The notes: generated by a model not told the origin, from the letters alone. A stretch of DNA of 64,000 nucleotides from Rhodanobacter sp. LX-99 (GCF_018599185.1 NZ_JAHFVL010000001.1:434001-498000); one strand, 5' to 3'. Shown: positions 1 to 8,672, counted from the stretch's first letter. Translations and numbers: made by a program.

Positions 1-93
1 CCGCCGGTGTTCGAGCGCTTCTACGGCTCGCCCGAAGCGCGCACCTGCGACGCCTGCGGCCACCTCAACCCGGCGCCTGCGAAATACGCCTAG
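1..93 (+). CDS. C-terminal end of an unidentified protein (cut by window edge)
   Basis: Only the last 30 codons are present, read in the frame that begins at base 1 and ends at a TAG at 91-93. The tail carries a single CxxC pair in TCDACGHLN, near a short FERFYG stretch. A C-terminal CxxC can bind metal or form a disulfide, but this is too little to name a family. The frame is continuous and its codon choice matches the neighbours, so it is probably a real gene end. It converges on the Nudix gene with a short gap. Confidence 0.45.
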   Translation, partial: PPVFERFYGSPEARTCDACGHLNPAPAKYA

Positions 94-117
94 GAAACAA
101 TGGCCGGCATCGTCAGC

Positions 118-681
118 CTACGGAGCCGATGAACGGCCCAGCCACTTGTGCGCCATCCGCCGCAGCGAAGCATCGAGGCTGGCATCAGCGGCCACATCCG
201 CCACCGCTCGCCACGCCAGCGCGCGCGATTCGGGATTCACCGCGAAGCGATCTTCAGCCCCCGCACGCACCACGTAACGCACGTCGTAATGCCAGTGCTC
301 CGGCTCATCGGCGCGCGCCGGAATGCGATGCCTGTCGATATCGAAGATGCCGCCTTCGACGCGCAGGCCGGCGACGCCGGTTTCCTCCTGCGCCTCGCGC
401 AACGCCACGCGCGCCAGGTCGGCATCGCCATCGGCATGGCCGCCCGGTTGCAGCCAACGATCCAGCTTGCGGTGATGCATCAACAACACGCGTGCGCCGT
501 CCGCACTCACCAGCCAGCTCGAACCGGTGAAATGGCCAGTCGCGTTGCTGCGCTCGAATGCATTCGCGTGCGTATGCAGGAATGTCTCGAACTGCGCGGC
601 TATCGCCGCCTCCCCCTGCCATTGGTCACGGTAGCGCCGGATTGCGTCGATCATGATGATGGCTGGCTGTTGCATGGGCAT
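118..681 (-). CDS. Nudix hydrolase
   Basis: A 187-residue Nudix-fold hydrolase, expected to cleave a nucleoside diphosphate linked to another group. The Nudix box lies at about residues 80-103 and keeps the GG...REAQEETG core, including the REAQEE glutamates that bind magnesium. The substrate cannot be read from the sequence. The start is uncertain: codons 1, 3 and 10 are all ATG (the last at 654, beginning MIDAIRRYR) and none has a strong ribosome-binding site. No signal peptide is seen, so a cytoplasmic enzyme is expected. It is transcribed divergently from the permease downstream. Confidence 0.85.
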   Translation of the reverse strand: MPMQQPAIIMIDAIRRYRDQWQGEAAIAAQFETFLHTHANAFERSNATGHFTGSSWLVSADGARVLLMHHRKLDRWLQPGGHADGDADLARVALREAQEETGVAGLRVEGGIFDIDRHRIPARADEPEHWHYDVRYVVRAGAEDRFAVNPESRALAWRAVADVAADASLDASLRRMAHKWLGRSSAP

Positions 682-737
682 CCGTTGGCGTGGGTTGAAA
701 CTCGTCGCGGCATGTTTCGCCGCAACATGAACGAAGC

Positions 738-766
738 TTGTACATCATCTATCGCTGGGCTATGTT
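738..766 (+). promoter_or_regulatory. Candidate sigma70 promoter of the first permease
   Basis: TTGTAC at 738-743 and TATGTT at 761-766 are separated by 17 bp. They lie about 75 bp upstream of the permease start, which has its own AGGGGAG ribosome-binding site at 831-837. The call rests on sequence match alone. Confidence 0.45.
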
Positions 767-841
767 GGCCCGCCATTGCCTGCCCGTAACGCCGATCCGC
801 CGCAGAGCGGAAGCGGGCAAAAATCACTTGAGGGGAGCTTG

Positions 842-2371
842 ATGATAAAAGGTCTATTTGCCACTCACGCCATTGAGGCGATGCCTCATGTGGACGCCGG
901 CGAACCCGTCGAAGGCAGCTCTGCCGGCGAGGTCACGCTGAAGCGGGCACTGACCGCACGCCACCTGGTGATGCTTGGCATCGGTGCGGTGATCGGCGCC
1001 GGCATCTTCGCCATCACCGGCACGGCGGCCGCACAATTCGCTGGCCCCGCCTTGATTCTCAGCTTCCTGATTGCCGCCGTCGCTTGTGGCCTGGCCGGCA
1101 TGTGTTACGCGGAATTCGCCGCGATGCTGCCGGTGTCCGGCAGCGCCTACTCTTATTCCTACGCCACCCTGGGCGAAGTGGTCGCCTGGTTCGTCGGCTG
1201 GGCGCTGGTACTCGAATACCTGTTCGCCGCCTCGACCGTGGCGGTGGCCTGGTCGGGCTACTTCGGCGAAATGCTGCGCATGCTCAGTTCGATGACGGGG
1301 CTGAATTTCAACTTGCCGGCGGCACTCTCCTCGGCCCCGCTTACCTTCGCCACAGGAGGCCACAAGCTGGTGTTCACCGGCGCCCTGGTCAACCTGCCAG
1401 CCGTCCTGATCGTCGGTGCGATCAGCTGGCTTTGCTATCTCGGCATCACGCAGTCGGCGGCGGTCAACGCGATCATCGTGGCCATCAAGGTGAGTGTGAT
1501 CCTGCTGTTCCTGGTGGTGATGTTCAACTACATCAACGCCGACCTGTGGCACCCGTTCATTCCGGCCAACGAAGGCGGCTCGAAGTTCGGCTGGAGCGGC
1601 ATCTACCGCGGCGCCACCCTGGTGTTCTTTGCCTACATCGGATTCGACGCGGTCTCCACCGCAGCCGGTGAGGCCAGGAACCCGCAGCGCGACATGCCGA
1701 TCGGCATTCTCGGCTCGCTGCTGATCTGCACCGTGCTGTATGTGGCGATGGCCGCGGTCATGACCGGCACGACGCCGTTCCGCATGCTCAATACGCCTGA
1801 GCCGGTCGCTACCGCGATCAACTATGTGCTCGGCACCGTCGCTGCCGGCAGCGCATCCAGCTATCTCCTGGGCGCGCTGAAGATCCTGGTGGTGTTCGCC
1901 GCCCTCGCGGGTTTGAGTTCGGTGGTGCTGGTGATGCTGATGGGCCAGCCGCGCATCTTCTATTCGATGTCGCGCGACGGCCTGCTGCCGCCGGCACTGG
2001 GGCGCGTGCATCCGAAACACCGCACGCCCTATATCGGCACCATCCTGGTGGGCGTGATCGCCTGCATCCTTGCCGGCCTGTTCCCGGTGGACGTGCTCGG
2101 CGACCTGGTCTCGATGGGCACCTTGCTGGCCTTCGCCACCGTCTGCATCGGCGTGCTGGTGCTGCGTCGCACGCGACCGGATCTGCCGCGCGCGTTCCGC
2201 GTGCCGCTGCCGTGGATCGTCTGCCCGCTGGGTGCTGCTGCCTGCCTGTTCCTGTTCTGGCAGGCTTTCAAGGAGCGCTGGCCGCTGATGCTTGGCTGGA
2301 TCGCGATCGGCTTCCTGATCTACGTCTTCTACGGCTATCGCAACAGCAAGTTGCGCCAGAACGCCCACTGA
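842..2371 (+). CDS. APC-superfamily amino acid permease (cationic amino acid transporter type), copy 1
   Basis: Integral inner-membrane transporter of 509 residues, predicted to move amino acids with a cation. The APC signature GIGAVIGAGIF is in the first membrane helix and about twelve to thirteen hydrophobic segments follow. The conserved FFAYIGFDAVSTAAGEARNPQRD block sits in the middle of the protein. The start was set to ATG 842 because AGGGGAG lies five bases upstream; the upstream in-frame ATG has no such site. The next gene is a close paralogue, so the two are a tandem duplication. The exact substrate is unknown. Confidence 0.88.
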   Translation: MIKGLFATHAIEAMPHVDAGEPVEGSSAGEVTLKRALTARHLVMLGIGAVIGAGIFAITGTAAAQFAGPALILSFLIAAVACGLAGMCYAEFAAMLPVSGSAYSYSYATLGEVVAWFVGWALVLEYLFAASTVAVAWSGYFGEMLRMLSSMTGLNFNLPAALSSAPLTFATGGHKLVFTGALVNLPAVLIVGAISWLCYLGITQSAAVNAIIVAIKVSVILLFLVVMFNYINADLWHPFIPANEGGSKFGWSGIYRGATLVFFAYIGFDAVSTAAGEARNPQRDMPIGILGSLLICTVLYVAMAAVMTGTTPFRMLNTPEPVATAINYVLGTVAAGSASSYLLGALKILVVFAALAGLSSVVLVMLMGQPRIFYSMSRDGLLPPALGRVHPKHRTPYIGTILVGVIACILAGLFPVDVLGDLVSMGTLLAFATVCIGVLVLRRTRPDLPRAFRVPLPWIVCPLGAAACLFLFWQAFKERWPLMLGWIAIGFLIYVFYGYRNSKLRQNAH

Positions 2372-2379
2372 CAAGCCAC

Positions 2380-2410
2380 CGGCAGCCGGCGCCCATAGCG
2401 CCGGCTGCCG
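2380..2410. terminator. Strong hairpin between the two permeases
   Basis: A perfect 13-bp stem (CGGCAGCCGGCGC and its complement) closes a 5-nt loop just after the first permease stop codon. No T-run follows, so it may be a factor-dependent terminator or an intercistronic stability hairpin rather than a classical terminator. Confidence 0.55.
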
Positions 2411-2466
2411 CGCTTGTGATGCCCACCGGATAGAACCGGACGCCCCGCTTTCGAAGACGACTTCCC

Positions 2467-3945
2467 ATGCTCAAGCAGTTGCTCGCACGCAAGACCGATT
2501 TCAACGAACCCGACGACACCCACGGCCCCACCCTGCGCCGCACCCTCGGACCGTGGGGGCTGACCGCATTGGGCATCGGGGCGGTGATCGGCGGCGGCAT
2601 CTTCGTGATCACCGGACAGGCCGCGGCCGACCATGCCGGCCCGGCGGTGATCCTGTCCTTCATCCTGGCGGCGATCTGCAGCACGTTCACCGCGCTGTGC
2701 TACGCCGAGTTCGCCACGCTTATCCCGGTCTCCGGCAGCGCCTATTCCTACGCCTATGCGACGCTCGGCGAACTGATGGCATGGTTCATCGGCTGGAACC
2801 TGGTGCTGGAATACGGCGTATCCGCCTCGGCGGTGGCGGTGAGCTGGACCGGTTATTTCCTCAGCCTGCTGGAGCACATCGGCACGGTCTTCCAGATGGA
2901 TCTGAGCATCCCTGCGGCGCTGACCAGTGCGCCGCTGGCATTCACGGCCGACCATCACCTGGTCGCCACCGGCGCACTGTTCAACCTGCCGGCGGTGGTG
3001 CTCATCCTGCTGCTGACCTGGATCTGCTACGTGGGCATCCGCGAGTCGAGCCTGGCGAACGCCGCGATGGTGGCGCTCAAGGTCGGCCTGATCACCCTGG
3101 TGATCGTGGTCGGCTGGCGCTATGTCGACCCGTCCAACTGGACCCCGTTCGTGCCGGAATCGCAGGGCCACTACAAATACGGCTGGGGCGGCGTGCTGCG
3201 CGGCGCGGCGATGGTGTTCTTCGCCTACATCGGCTTCGAGGCAACCTCGGTGGCGGCGCAGGAATCACGCAATCCGCAGCGCGACCTGCCGATCGGCATC
3301 CTCGCTTCGCTGGCGATCTGCACCGTGCTGTACATCGCGATGGCCGCGGTGATGACCGGCCTCAGTTCTTACACCCTGCTCGGCACCGACGAGCCGGTGG
3401 TGACCGCCCTGCACGGGCACCCGCAACTGGAATGGCTGCGCTGGCTGGTGGAGGTCGGCGCGCTGCTGGGCCTGTCGTCGGTGGTGCTGGTGATGGTCAT
3501 CGCGCAGCCGCGCATCTTCATGATCATGGGCCGCGACGGCATGCTGCCGAAGGTGTTCACGCGAATCCACCCGCGCTATCGCACCCCGCACCTGAATACG
3601 CTGATCACCGGCGCCGGCATCGCCCTGCTCGCGGCGATCTTTCCGCTGGACGTGCTGGGCGACCTGGTGTCGATGGGCACGCTGATCGCGTTCATGGCGG
3701 TTTGCGCCGGCGTGTGGATCCTGCGGCATACCCGGCCGGAACTGCCGCGCACCTTCCGCGTGCCGTTCGCACCGGTGATCTGCACGCTCGGCATCCTCAG
3801 CTGCCTCGCCCTGCTGTCCACGATGGCCTGGTACAACTGGTCGCTGATGGTTGTCTGGACCATCCTCGGGCTGGTGATCTATTTCGGTTACGGCAACCGG
3901 CACAGCCACCTGCGCCGCTCCACGGCCGAAGCTCCGAAGCCTTGA
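2467..3945 (+). CDS. APC-superfamily amino acid permease, copy 2
   Basis: A 492-residue paralogue of the preceding permease, with the same landmarks: GIGAVIGGGIF in helix 1, PVSGSAYSYAYATLGE, and FFAYIGFEATSVAAQESRNPQRD in the middle. It lacks most of the first copy's N-terminal extension. About twelve membrane helices are expected. The gap of 95 bp contains a hairpin, so the two copies may be transcribed together or separately. Strong similarity in sequence and layout points to a local duplication with possible change of substrate. The substrate cannot be told from sequence alone. Confidence 0.88.
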   Translation: MLKQLLARKTDFNEPDDTHGPTLRRTLGPWGLTALGIGAVIGGGIFVITGQAAADHAGPAVILSFILAAICSTFTALCYAEFATLIPVSGSAYSYAYATLGELMAWFIGWNLVLEYGVSASAVAVSWTGYFLSLLEHIGTVFQMDLSIPAALTSAPLAFTADHHLVATGALFNLPAVVLILLLTWICYVGIRESSLANAAMVALKVGLITLVIVVGWRYVDPSNWTPFVPESQGHYKYGWGGVLRGAAMVFFAYIGFEATSVAAQESRNPQRDLPIGILASLAICTVLYIAMAAVMTGLSSYTLLGTDEPVVTALHGHPQLEWLRWLVEVGALLGLSSVVLVMVIAQPRIFMIMGRDGMLPKVFTRIHPRYRTPHLNTLITGAGIALLAAIFPLDVLGDLVSMGTLIAFMAVCAGVWILRHTRPELPRTFRVPFAPVICTLGILSCLALLSTMAWYNWSLMVVWTILGLVIYFGYGNRHSHLRRSTAEAPKP

Positions 3946-4290
3946 TTCGTCAATCTCGGTGAACGTCGCCAAAAATCGCTTATTTTCACTAAATGAAAGC
4001 GATATTCGCCCATTGTCGCAGAATGGTAAAGTTCTTTATAAATCTTATGGACTCGATGGCAAGTTATTGTTTTTGCAAGGTTTAACGAGAACTTTTCAAG
4101 AGAAATCGAGGGACCGGTCGCCCTTTCGCCGAACTCGGGAGTATCATCCTCAGTCCGCGGGTTGATCACTTGGCAGTGGGCCCCGGATCGCGGCTCGGCG
4201 CGTCAGGTGGGTAAGCTCCTCAGCCTGATGTGTCCGGGCCGCACTTTTGCCCGCACGATGGCCTTTTCGTCCCCTTCTCCGTCAGCGAAA
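3946..4290. other. Gene-free AT-rich island with candidate promoter
   Basis: No convincing protein gene lies here. Bases from about 3960 to 4110 are strikingly AT-rich compared with the surroundings. A plus-strand promoter is visible: TTGTCG at 4013-4018 and TATAAA at 4037-4042 with an 18-bp spacer. Transcription from it would run about 270 nt to the hairpin at 4294-4320 and would contain only a 12-codon frame. A small hairpin (CGCTT...AAGCG) lies near 3978-4002. A small RNA or the relic of an insertion are the two readings; neither is proven. Confidence 0.35.
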
Positions 4291-4293
4291 ACA

Positions 4294-4320
4294 AAAAGGC
4301 CGGCGATCAGCCGGCCTTTT
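4294..4320 (-). terminator. Rho-independent terminator downstream of the HiPIP gene
   Basis: A GGCCGGC/GCCGGCC stem with loop GATCA is flanked by an A-run on one side and a T-run on the other, so on the minus strand the stem is followed by TTTTTGTTTT. It could also stop plus-strand transcripts leaving the AT-rich island. Confidence 0.75.
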
Positions 4321-4354
4321 GCATGGCGGAATTCCCGATGTGATCGGCAGGCGA

Positions 4355-4687
4355 TCAGGCCTTCTTCGGCGTGTGCGACACGCACCAGCCTTTCGCGTTC
4401 ACCGATTTGCCGGGGAACAGCTGACACGGCCCGCGACCGGTGGCGCCACCGGTGTAGAACTGGCAGTTCGCGCAATCGTCGCCTGCCTTGTACTTGGCGT
4501 TGGTGGTCTTGCTGGCGTCCTCCACGTAGCCCAATGCCTTCGCGGTCGGGTCCGACTCGCTCACCGGCGGCAGGTCCGCCGCACGCGCAAAGCGCGGCAA
4601 GCCACCGAACACCACCGCTGCCGCCGTCGTGCCGGCAGCCACCTTGAGGAATCGACGACGCGATTCGAGATCTTGTTCTTTCGACAT
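4355..4687 (-). CDS. High-potential iron-sulfur protein (HiPIP)
   Basis: A small periplasmic electron carrier of 110 residues that would hold one 4Fe-4S cluster. The N-terminus has a twin-arginine signal (SRRRFLK, then a hydrophobic stretch and an AxA site near residue 37), as expected for a protein exported folded with its cofactor. Four cysteines at about 72, 75, 88 and 102 match the HiPIP pattern CxxC...C...C, with YTGG and GRGPCQLFPG around them. The start at 4687 has an ACGGAGG ribosome-binding site. It is monocistronic, with its own terminator. Its redox partners are not in the window. Confidence 0.92.
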   Translation of the reverse strand: MSKEQDLESRRRFLKVAAGTTAAAVVFGGLPRFARAADLPPVSESDPTAKALGYVEDASKTTNAKYKAGDDCANCQFYTGGATGRGPCQLFPGKSVNAKGWCVSHTPKKA

Positions 4688-4834
4688 GGGCAAGCCTCCG
4701 TCGGGATCTGTCCGGCACACCCTGCGCCGGATTCGCGCCGATGTTACGCCCACCGCCCCAATTTTTCCTGACTTGCGAGAATGGCTCTCATTCCAACCGG
4801 GCGGCGGCCGGGCGCATGGTATAGTCGACGCTCA

Positions 4835-4848
4835 TTTGGACGTCCAAA
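4835..4848. promoter_or_regulatory. Palindromic element upstream of mtnB
   Basis: TTTGGACGTCCAAA is a perfect 14-bp palindrome ending four bases before the mtnB start codon. A TATAGT sequence at 4820-4825 could be a -10 element. The same TGGACGTCCAAA string, in the same orientation to the gene, precedes aroC at about 33.9 kb. An operator for a methionine or sulfur regulator is an inference; its core resembles but does not equal a MetJ box. Confidence 0.45.
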
Positions 4849-4852
4849 CCGC

Positions 4853-5503
4853 ATGAGCCAGATCCTTCCAGCCACGATCCCCGCCAGAGCGTTCGAGCAG
4901 TGCGCCGCCACCATTGCCGACGCCGCGCGCGAGCTGTCCATGCTCGGCTGGACGCCGGCGACCAGCAGCAACTTCTCGATGCGGGTCGATGCAGACCACG
5001 CGGCGATCACCATCTCCGGCCGGCACAAGGGCAGGCTCGGCCGCGACGACATCATGCTGATCGACCTGGACGGGAATGCCGTCGGCACCGATGCCCGCCC
5101 CAGCGCCGAGACGGCGCTGCATACCCAGATCTACCGGCGCTGGCCGGAGATGAACGCCGTGCTGCATACCCACTCGCGCACGCAAAGCGTGGCGTCGCGG
5201 CTGTTCGCCGCCGAGGGCGCCGTGCGCCTGCAGGGCTGGGAGCTGCAGAAGGCGATCACCGGCTACCACACCCATGAGAGCGTGCTGGAGATCCCGGTGT
5301 TCCCGAACACCCAGCACATGCCCGAACTGGTGGCCCGGGTCGACGCCTGGCTGGACGCGGGCAAGCCGCTGCACGCCTACCTGATCGACGGCCACGGCAT
5401 CTACACCTGGGGCCGCGACATGGCCGAGACCCAGCGCCATCTGGAGGCGCTGGAGTTCCTGCTCGGCTGCGAACTTGACCTGAAAAAGCTGAGGGCATCA
5501 TGA
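4853..5503 (+). CDS. mtnB: Methylthioribulose-1-phosphate dehydratase
   Basis: Methionine-salvage enzyme of 216 residues that dehydrates 5-methylthioribulose-1-phosphate to the diketone phosphate in the cytoplasm. It belongs to the class II aldolase/AraD fold. The zinc-binding HTH pair is at about residues 105-107 (LHTHSRTQS), with a further histidine in GHGIYTWG near the C-terminus. The start at 4853 gives the usual family N-terminus; a longer in-frame extension would run through the palindromic element. Its stop overlaps the mtnD start by ATGA. It forms an operon with mtnD and mtnC. Confidence 0.93.
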   Translation: MSQILPATIPARAFEQCAATIADAARELSMLGWTPATSSNFSMRVDADHAAITISGRHKGRLGRDDIMLIDLDGNAVGTDARPSAETALHTQIYRRWPEMNAVLHTHSRTQSVASRLFAAEGAVRLQGWELQKAITGYHTHESVLEIPVFPNTQHMPELVARVDAWLDAGKPLHAYLIDGHGIYTWGRDMAETQRHLEALEFLLGCELDLKKLRAS

Positions 5504-6063
5504 GCCGACTGCGCATCTTCGACGAAACCCGACCGCAATCGCCGCAGGCAACGATCGACGAGCACGCCGCGATTGCCGCCGAGCTGGGCAAGGTCGGCGT
5601 CCGCTTCGAACGGTGGGACGCCAGCCAGCCGATCGCGCCGGGCGCCAGCCAGGACGAGGTGATCGCGGCCTATCGCGGCGACATCGACCGCCTGATGGGC
5701 GAGAAGGGTTACCAGTCCGTCGACGTGATCAGTCTCGCCCCCGATCATCCCGACCGCGCCGTGCTGCGCCAGAAGTTCCTCAGCGAGCACACCCACAGCG
5801 AGGACGAAGTGCGCTTCTTCGTCGCCGGCGCCGGCCAGTTCACCCTGCACATCGGCGGCAAGGTCTACGACGTGCTGTGCGAACAGGGCGACCTGATCGG
5901 CGTGCCGGACGGCACCCGCCACTGGTTCGACATGAGCGAATCGCCCTGCTTCGTGGCGATCCGGCTGTTCACCAACAAGGAAGGCTGGGTAGCCAACTTC
6001 ACCGGCGACGACATCGCGCAGCGGTTCCCGCGGATGCAGCCGCACCAGGCTACGCCGGGCTGA
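5500..6063 (+). CDS. mtnD: Acireductone dioxygenase
   Basis: Converts acireductone to the 2-keto acid precursor of methionine and formate when iron is bound (a nickel form gives a different off-pathway product in this family). The protein has 187 residues, the normal length. Metal ligands of the cupin core are visible as H97, H99 and E103 in [12 protein letters not shown] and H141 in GTRHWFD. It overlaps mtnB by four bases and is followed by mtnC, so the three are translationally linked. Confidence 0.94.
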   Translation: MSRLRIFDETRPQSPQATIDEHAAIAAELGKVGVRFERWDASQPIAPGASQDEVIAAYRGDIDRLMGEKGYQSVDVISLAPDHPDRAVLRQKFLSEHTHSEDEVRFFVAGAGQFTLHIGGKVYDVLCEQGDLIGVPDGTRHWFDMSESPCFVAIRLFTNKEGWVANFTGDDIAQRFPRMQPHQATPG

Positions 6064-6122
6064 TAACGGCCGCCTGCGCGCCATTCGTTTATGCTGGCCT
6101 ACCCACCCAAGCCACCGCCGCC

Positions 6123-6809
6123 ATGATCGAAATCCGCGCCATCGTCACCGACATCGAAGGCACCACCAGCTCGATCGACTTCGTCCGCGACGTGCTGTTT
6201 CCGTACGCGCGCAAGCGGCTGCCGGCCTTCGTCGAAACCCACGGCACCAAGCCCGAGGTGCAGCACTGGCTGCACGAGGCGGCCATGGAAGCCGGATTGG
6301 TGGAAGCCCGGCGCCAGGACATCATCGAACTGCTGCTGCAGTGGATCGACCAGGACCGCAAGTCCACTGCGCTGAAGGCGCTGCAGGGGATGATCTGGAA
6401 GGATGGCTACGAGGCCGGCGACTACCGCGCCCACATCTATCCGGAAGTCGCCGCACGATTGCGCGACTGGCGCGCCGACGGACTGCGGCTGTACATCTAC
6501 TCCTCCGGCTCGGTGCCGGCGCAGCGGTTGTTCTTCCAGCACAGCGAGGCGGGCGACCTGAGCGCGCTGTTTGCCGGCTACTTCGATACAGAAACCGGCC
6601 CGAAGCGCGAAACCGAATCCTACCGGCGCATCGCCGAGGCGATCGGGGAGCAGCCCCGGCACCTGCTGTTCCTGTCCGATATCGTGGAGGAACTCGACGC
6701 CGCGCGAGCCGCCGGCTTCCATACCGGCTGGCTGATCCGCGAGCCACAGGCCCTGCCCGAATCGCCGCGCCACCCGGTTTATCGCGATTTCAAAGCGATC
6801 ACGCCCTGA
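6123..6809 (+). CDS. mtnC: Enolase-phosphatase E1
   Basis: Bifunctional HAD-family enzyme that enolises and then dephosphorylates the diketone phosphate to acireductone, the substrate of mtnD. The 228-residue protein begins at ATG 6123; motif I is DIEGTT at residues 10-15, motif II is YSSGS, and motif III/IV residues are in [16 protein letters not shown]. It lies 59 bp after mtnD. With mtnB and mtnD it covers three consecutive salvage steps; the upstream enzymes (mtnA, mtnP and others) are not in the window. Confidence 0.93.
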   Translation: MIEIRAIVTDIEGTTSSIDFVRDVLFPYARKRLPAFVETHGTKPEVQHWLHEAAMEAGLVEARRQDIIELLLQWIDQDRKSTALKALQGMIWKDGYEAGDYRAHIYPEVAARLRDWRADGLRLYIYSSGSVPAQRLFFQHSEAGDLSALFAGYFDTETGPKRETESYRRIAEAIGEQPRHLLFLSDIVEELDAARAAGFHTGWLIREPQALPESPRHPVYRDFKAITP

Positions 6810-6829
6810 ACCTGCCGCGCGAGCCCGCC

Positions 6830-7840
6830 ATGCGTAGCGCCCTGACCGTCCTGCTTGCGTTCGCCGCCGGGGTGCTGCTGGCGACGTGGTGGCCTGGCCA
6901 AACGGCGATGCACTCGACCATCGGCCATCCTGCGCCAGCTGCGTCCGTCGACGTCGAGCCGGACACCGCACTGGACGGCGACACCGATGTCGACAACTGG
7001 CCCGGCCAGGCTCCGACGCCGGAACAGGTGCTGTATGCGCAGCCGCGAATGATGCGCGACGCGCTGGCGGAACTCGGCCCTCGCATACCCGGCAAACCCA
7101 ACTTGTACCTGCTCGTCTTCGCCGGCGACGGCAGCGAGGACGTATTCCGCAATGAAGCCGAATACGCCGCGCGGCTGTTCGCGCAGCGCTTCGGCGCCAC
7201 CACCCACAGCCTGGTGCTGGAGAACAACCCGGCCAGCCTGACCACCCGTCCGCTGGCCAGCTGGAGCAACCTGGAAACTGCGCTCGAAGGCCTGGGCAAG
7301 GTGATGCAGCCGGACCAGGACATCCTGCTGCTGTACCTCACCAGCCACGGCAGCGAGGATCACAGCCTGCTGGTCGACATGGACCCGCTGCCGCTGGACC
7401 AGCTCGGCGCCAGCGACCTGGCCGGCATCCTGTCCATGCATCCGTTCAAGTGGAAGGTGGTCGTGGTCAACGCCTGCTATTCCGGCGGCTTCGTGCCGCC
7501 GCTGCGCGGCCCCGGCACCCTGGTGCTCACCGCCGCCCGCGCCGACCGCAGCTCGTTCGGCTGCGGCAGCGATTCGGACATCACCTATTTCGGCAAGGCC
7601 TGGCTGGTCGACGCGCTGAACCACACCCCGGATTTCATCGAAGCCTTCAAGCGGGCCAGCGGCGAGATCAGCCAGTGGGAGCAGAAGGACAAGCTGACGC
7701 CGTCGGAACCGCAGATCGACATCGGCGGCGGCATTGCGGAGCAGCTCGCCTTGTGGCGCAAAGGGGTCACCCCGGGACCGATGCTGCCATTCAAACCCGC
7801 GACACCGGCCGGCAGCGCCTCCGTCGCCACTTCACGGTAA
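6830..7840 (+). CDS. Secreted or membrane-anchored caspase-fold peptidase, C13 (legumain-like) family
   Basis: Protein of 336 residues with an N-terminal hydrophobic segment (about residues 4-20) that is either a signal peptide or an anchor. The clan CD dyad is clear: histidine 173 in TSHGSEDH after a hydrophobic strand (DILLLYL), and cysteine 216 in VVVVNACYSGGF. This is the layout of the C13 peptidases. Legumain-type enzymes cut after asparagine, but specificity here is unknown. It starts 20 bp after mtnC, so it could be co-transcribed with methionine salvage, although no functional link is obvious. It converges on hisIE with a 6-bp gap. Confidence 0.78.
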   Translation: MRSALTVLLAFAAGVLLATWWPGQTAMHSTIGHPAPAASVDVEPDTALDGDTDVDNWPGQAPTPEQVLYAQPRMMRDALAELGPRIPGKPNLYLLVFAGDGSEDVFRNEAEYAARLFAQRFGATTHSLVLENNPASLTTRPLASWSNLETALEGLGKVMQPDQDILLLYLTSHGSEDHSLLVDMDPLPLDQLGASDLAGILSMHPFKWKVVVVNACYSGGFVPPLRGPGTLVLTAARADRSSFGCGSDSDITYFGKAWLVDALNHTPDFIEAFKRASGEISQWEQKDKLTPSEPQIDIGGGIAEQLALWRKGVTPGPMLPFKPATPAGSASVATSR

Positions 7841-7846
7841 ATCGAC

Positions 7847-8476
7847 TCAGCCGCGTCCCGCGTGCCGGTCGGCCAGCACGCGGGCGACATCAGCCAAGTC
7901 GAGCCCGCGCGCGCGCAGCGCCACGGTGAGATGGAAAACCAGGTCCGCCGCCTCGCCGAGCAGTTCGGCATCGCCCTGCGCTACGGCAGCCAACGCCGTC
8001 TCGACACCTTCCTCGCCCACTTTCTGTGCGATCCGGCGCATGCCGCCCTCGAACAGCCTGGTGGTATAGCTGCCTGCCGGCCGCTCGGCATGGCGCTGCG
8101 CGACCAGCGCGTCGAGTTCGGCAAGGAAACCCAGCGGCGGCCGCACGGTTTTGCCGAAGCAGCTGGACGTGCCGAGGTGACAGGTCGGGCCATGCGGCTC
8201 GGCCTGGATCAGCAAAGTGTCGGCGTCGCAGTCGGCGCGGATCGACTTCAACGCCAGCACGTGGCCGGAGCTCTCGCCCTTGGTCCACAACCGCTGCCTG
8301 CTGCGGCTATAGAACGTCACCAGGCCGCGGGCCTGCGTCTGCGCCAGCGCGTCGGCATTCATGTAGCCGAGCATCAGCACCTCGCCGCTCAGCCAGTGCT
8401 GCACGATCGCCGGCAGCAGGCCGTTGCCCTTGGCCCAGTCGAGGCGGCTGACATCGGTATTGGAATCTTTGTTCAT
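7847..8476 (-). CDS. hisIE: Bifunctional phosphoribosyl-AMP cyclohydrolase / phosphoribosyl-ATP pyrophosphatase
   Basis: Carries out the second and third steps of histidine synthesis: loss of pyrophosphate from PR-ATP, then opening of the adenine ring. The HisI domain fills about residues 1-115, with GYMNADAL, WTKGESSGH and the zinc ligands DCDAD and CHLG..SCF; the HisE domain follows with QKVGEEGVETALAA and EAADLVFH. The 209-residue length fits a full fusion. It is the last gene of the his operon, but unlike the others it is separated from its upstream neighbour by 196 bp containing a repeat pair. Confidence 0.95.
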   Translation of the reverse strand: MNKDSNTDVSRLDWAKGNGLLPAIVQHWLSGEVLMLGYMNADALAQTQARGLVTFYSRSRQRLWTKGESSGHVLALKSIRADCDADTLLIQAEPHGPTCHLGTSSCFGKTVRPPLGFLAELDALVAQRHAERPAGSYTTRLFEGGMRRIAQKVGEEGVETALAAVAQGDAELLGEAADLVFHLTVALRARGLDLADVARVLADRHAGRG

Positions 8477-8513
8477 CGTTGTTCCTGATTGGCAGTGCCA
8501 ATTGAGCCAACTT

Positions 8514-8616
8514 CCGTTCGCACCGAGCGTAACTCGCGTCAGCGAGTGAAGTCGAAGTGCCGGCGCGGCGGCAGCCCCTCGACTTCGGCCCTGCGGCCCA
8601 CGCCCTGGGGGAACGG
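8514..8616. repeat. Inverted pair of REP-like elements inside the his operon
   Basis: A forward copy at about 8514-8557 and an inverted copy at about 8575-8616 share the frame CCGTTCGC..GAGCGTA...GAAGTCGAAG. In the forward copy the centre forms an ACTCGC/GCGAGT hairpin with loop GTCA. A related copy at 56334-56376 has a GCCGC/GCGGC hairpin at the same place, a compensated change. The pair sits between hisF and hisIE, where the rest of the operon has overlapping genes. It resembles a BIME-type REP pair. Confidence 0.7.
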
Positions 8617-8672
8617 TGGGTTTCCGGCCAACCAGACTTCGGCGGCAGACAGGCCGCTGTTTTCCCGACCGT

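Noticed and set aside
3888..4169. A minus-strand open frame of 93 codons over the end of the second permease and the AT-rich island
   Set aside because: It overlaps the permease on the other strand, has no ribosome-binding site and no recognisable protein features.
4774..4825. A full -35/-10 promoter for mtnB
   Set aside because: TATAGT could be a -10 box, but no -35 box lies at 16-18 bp; only the palindrome was kept.
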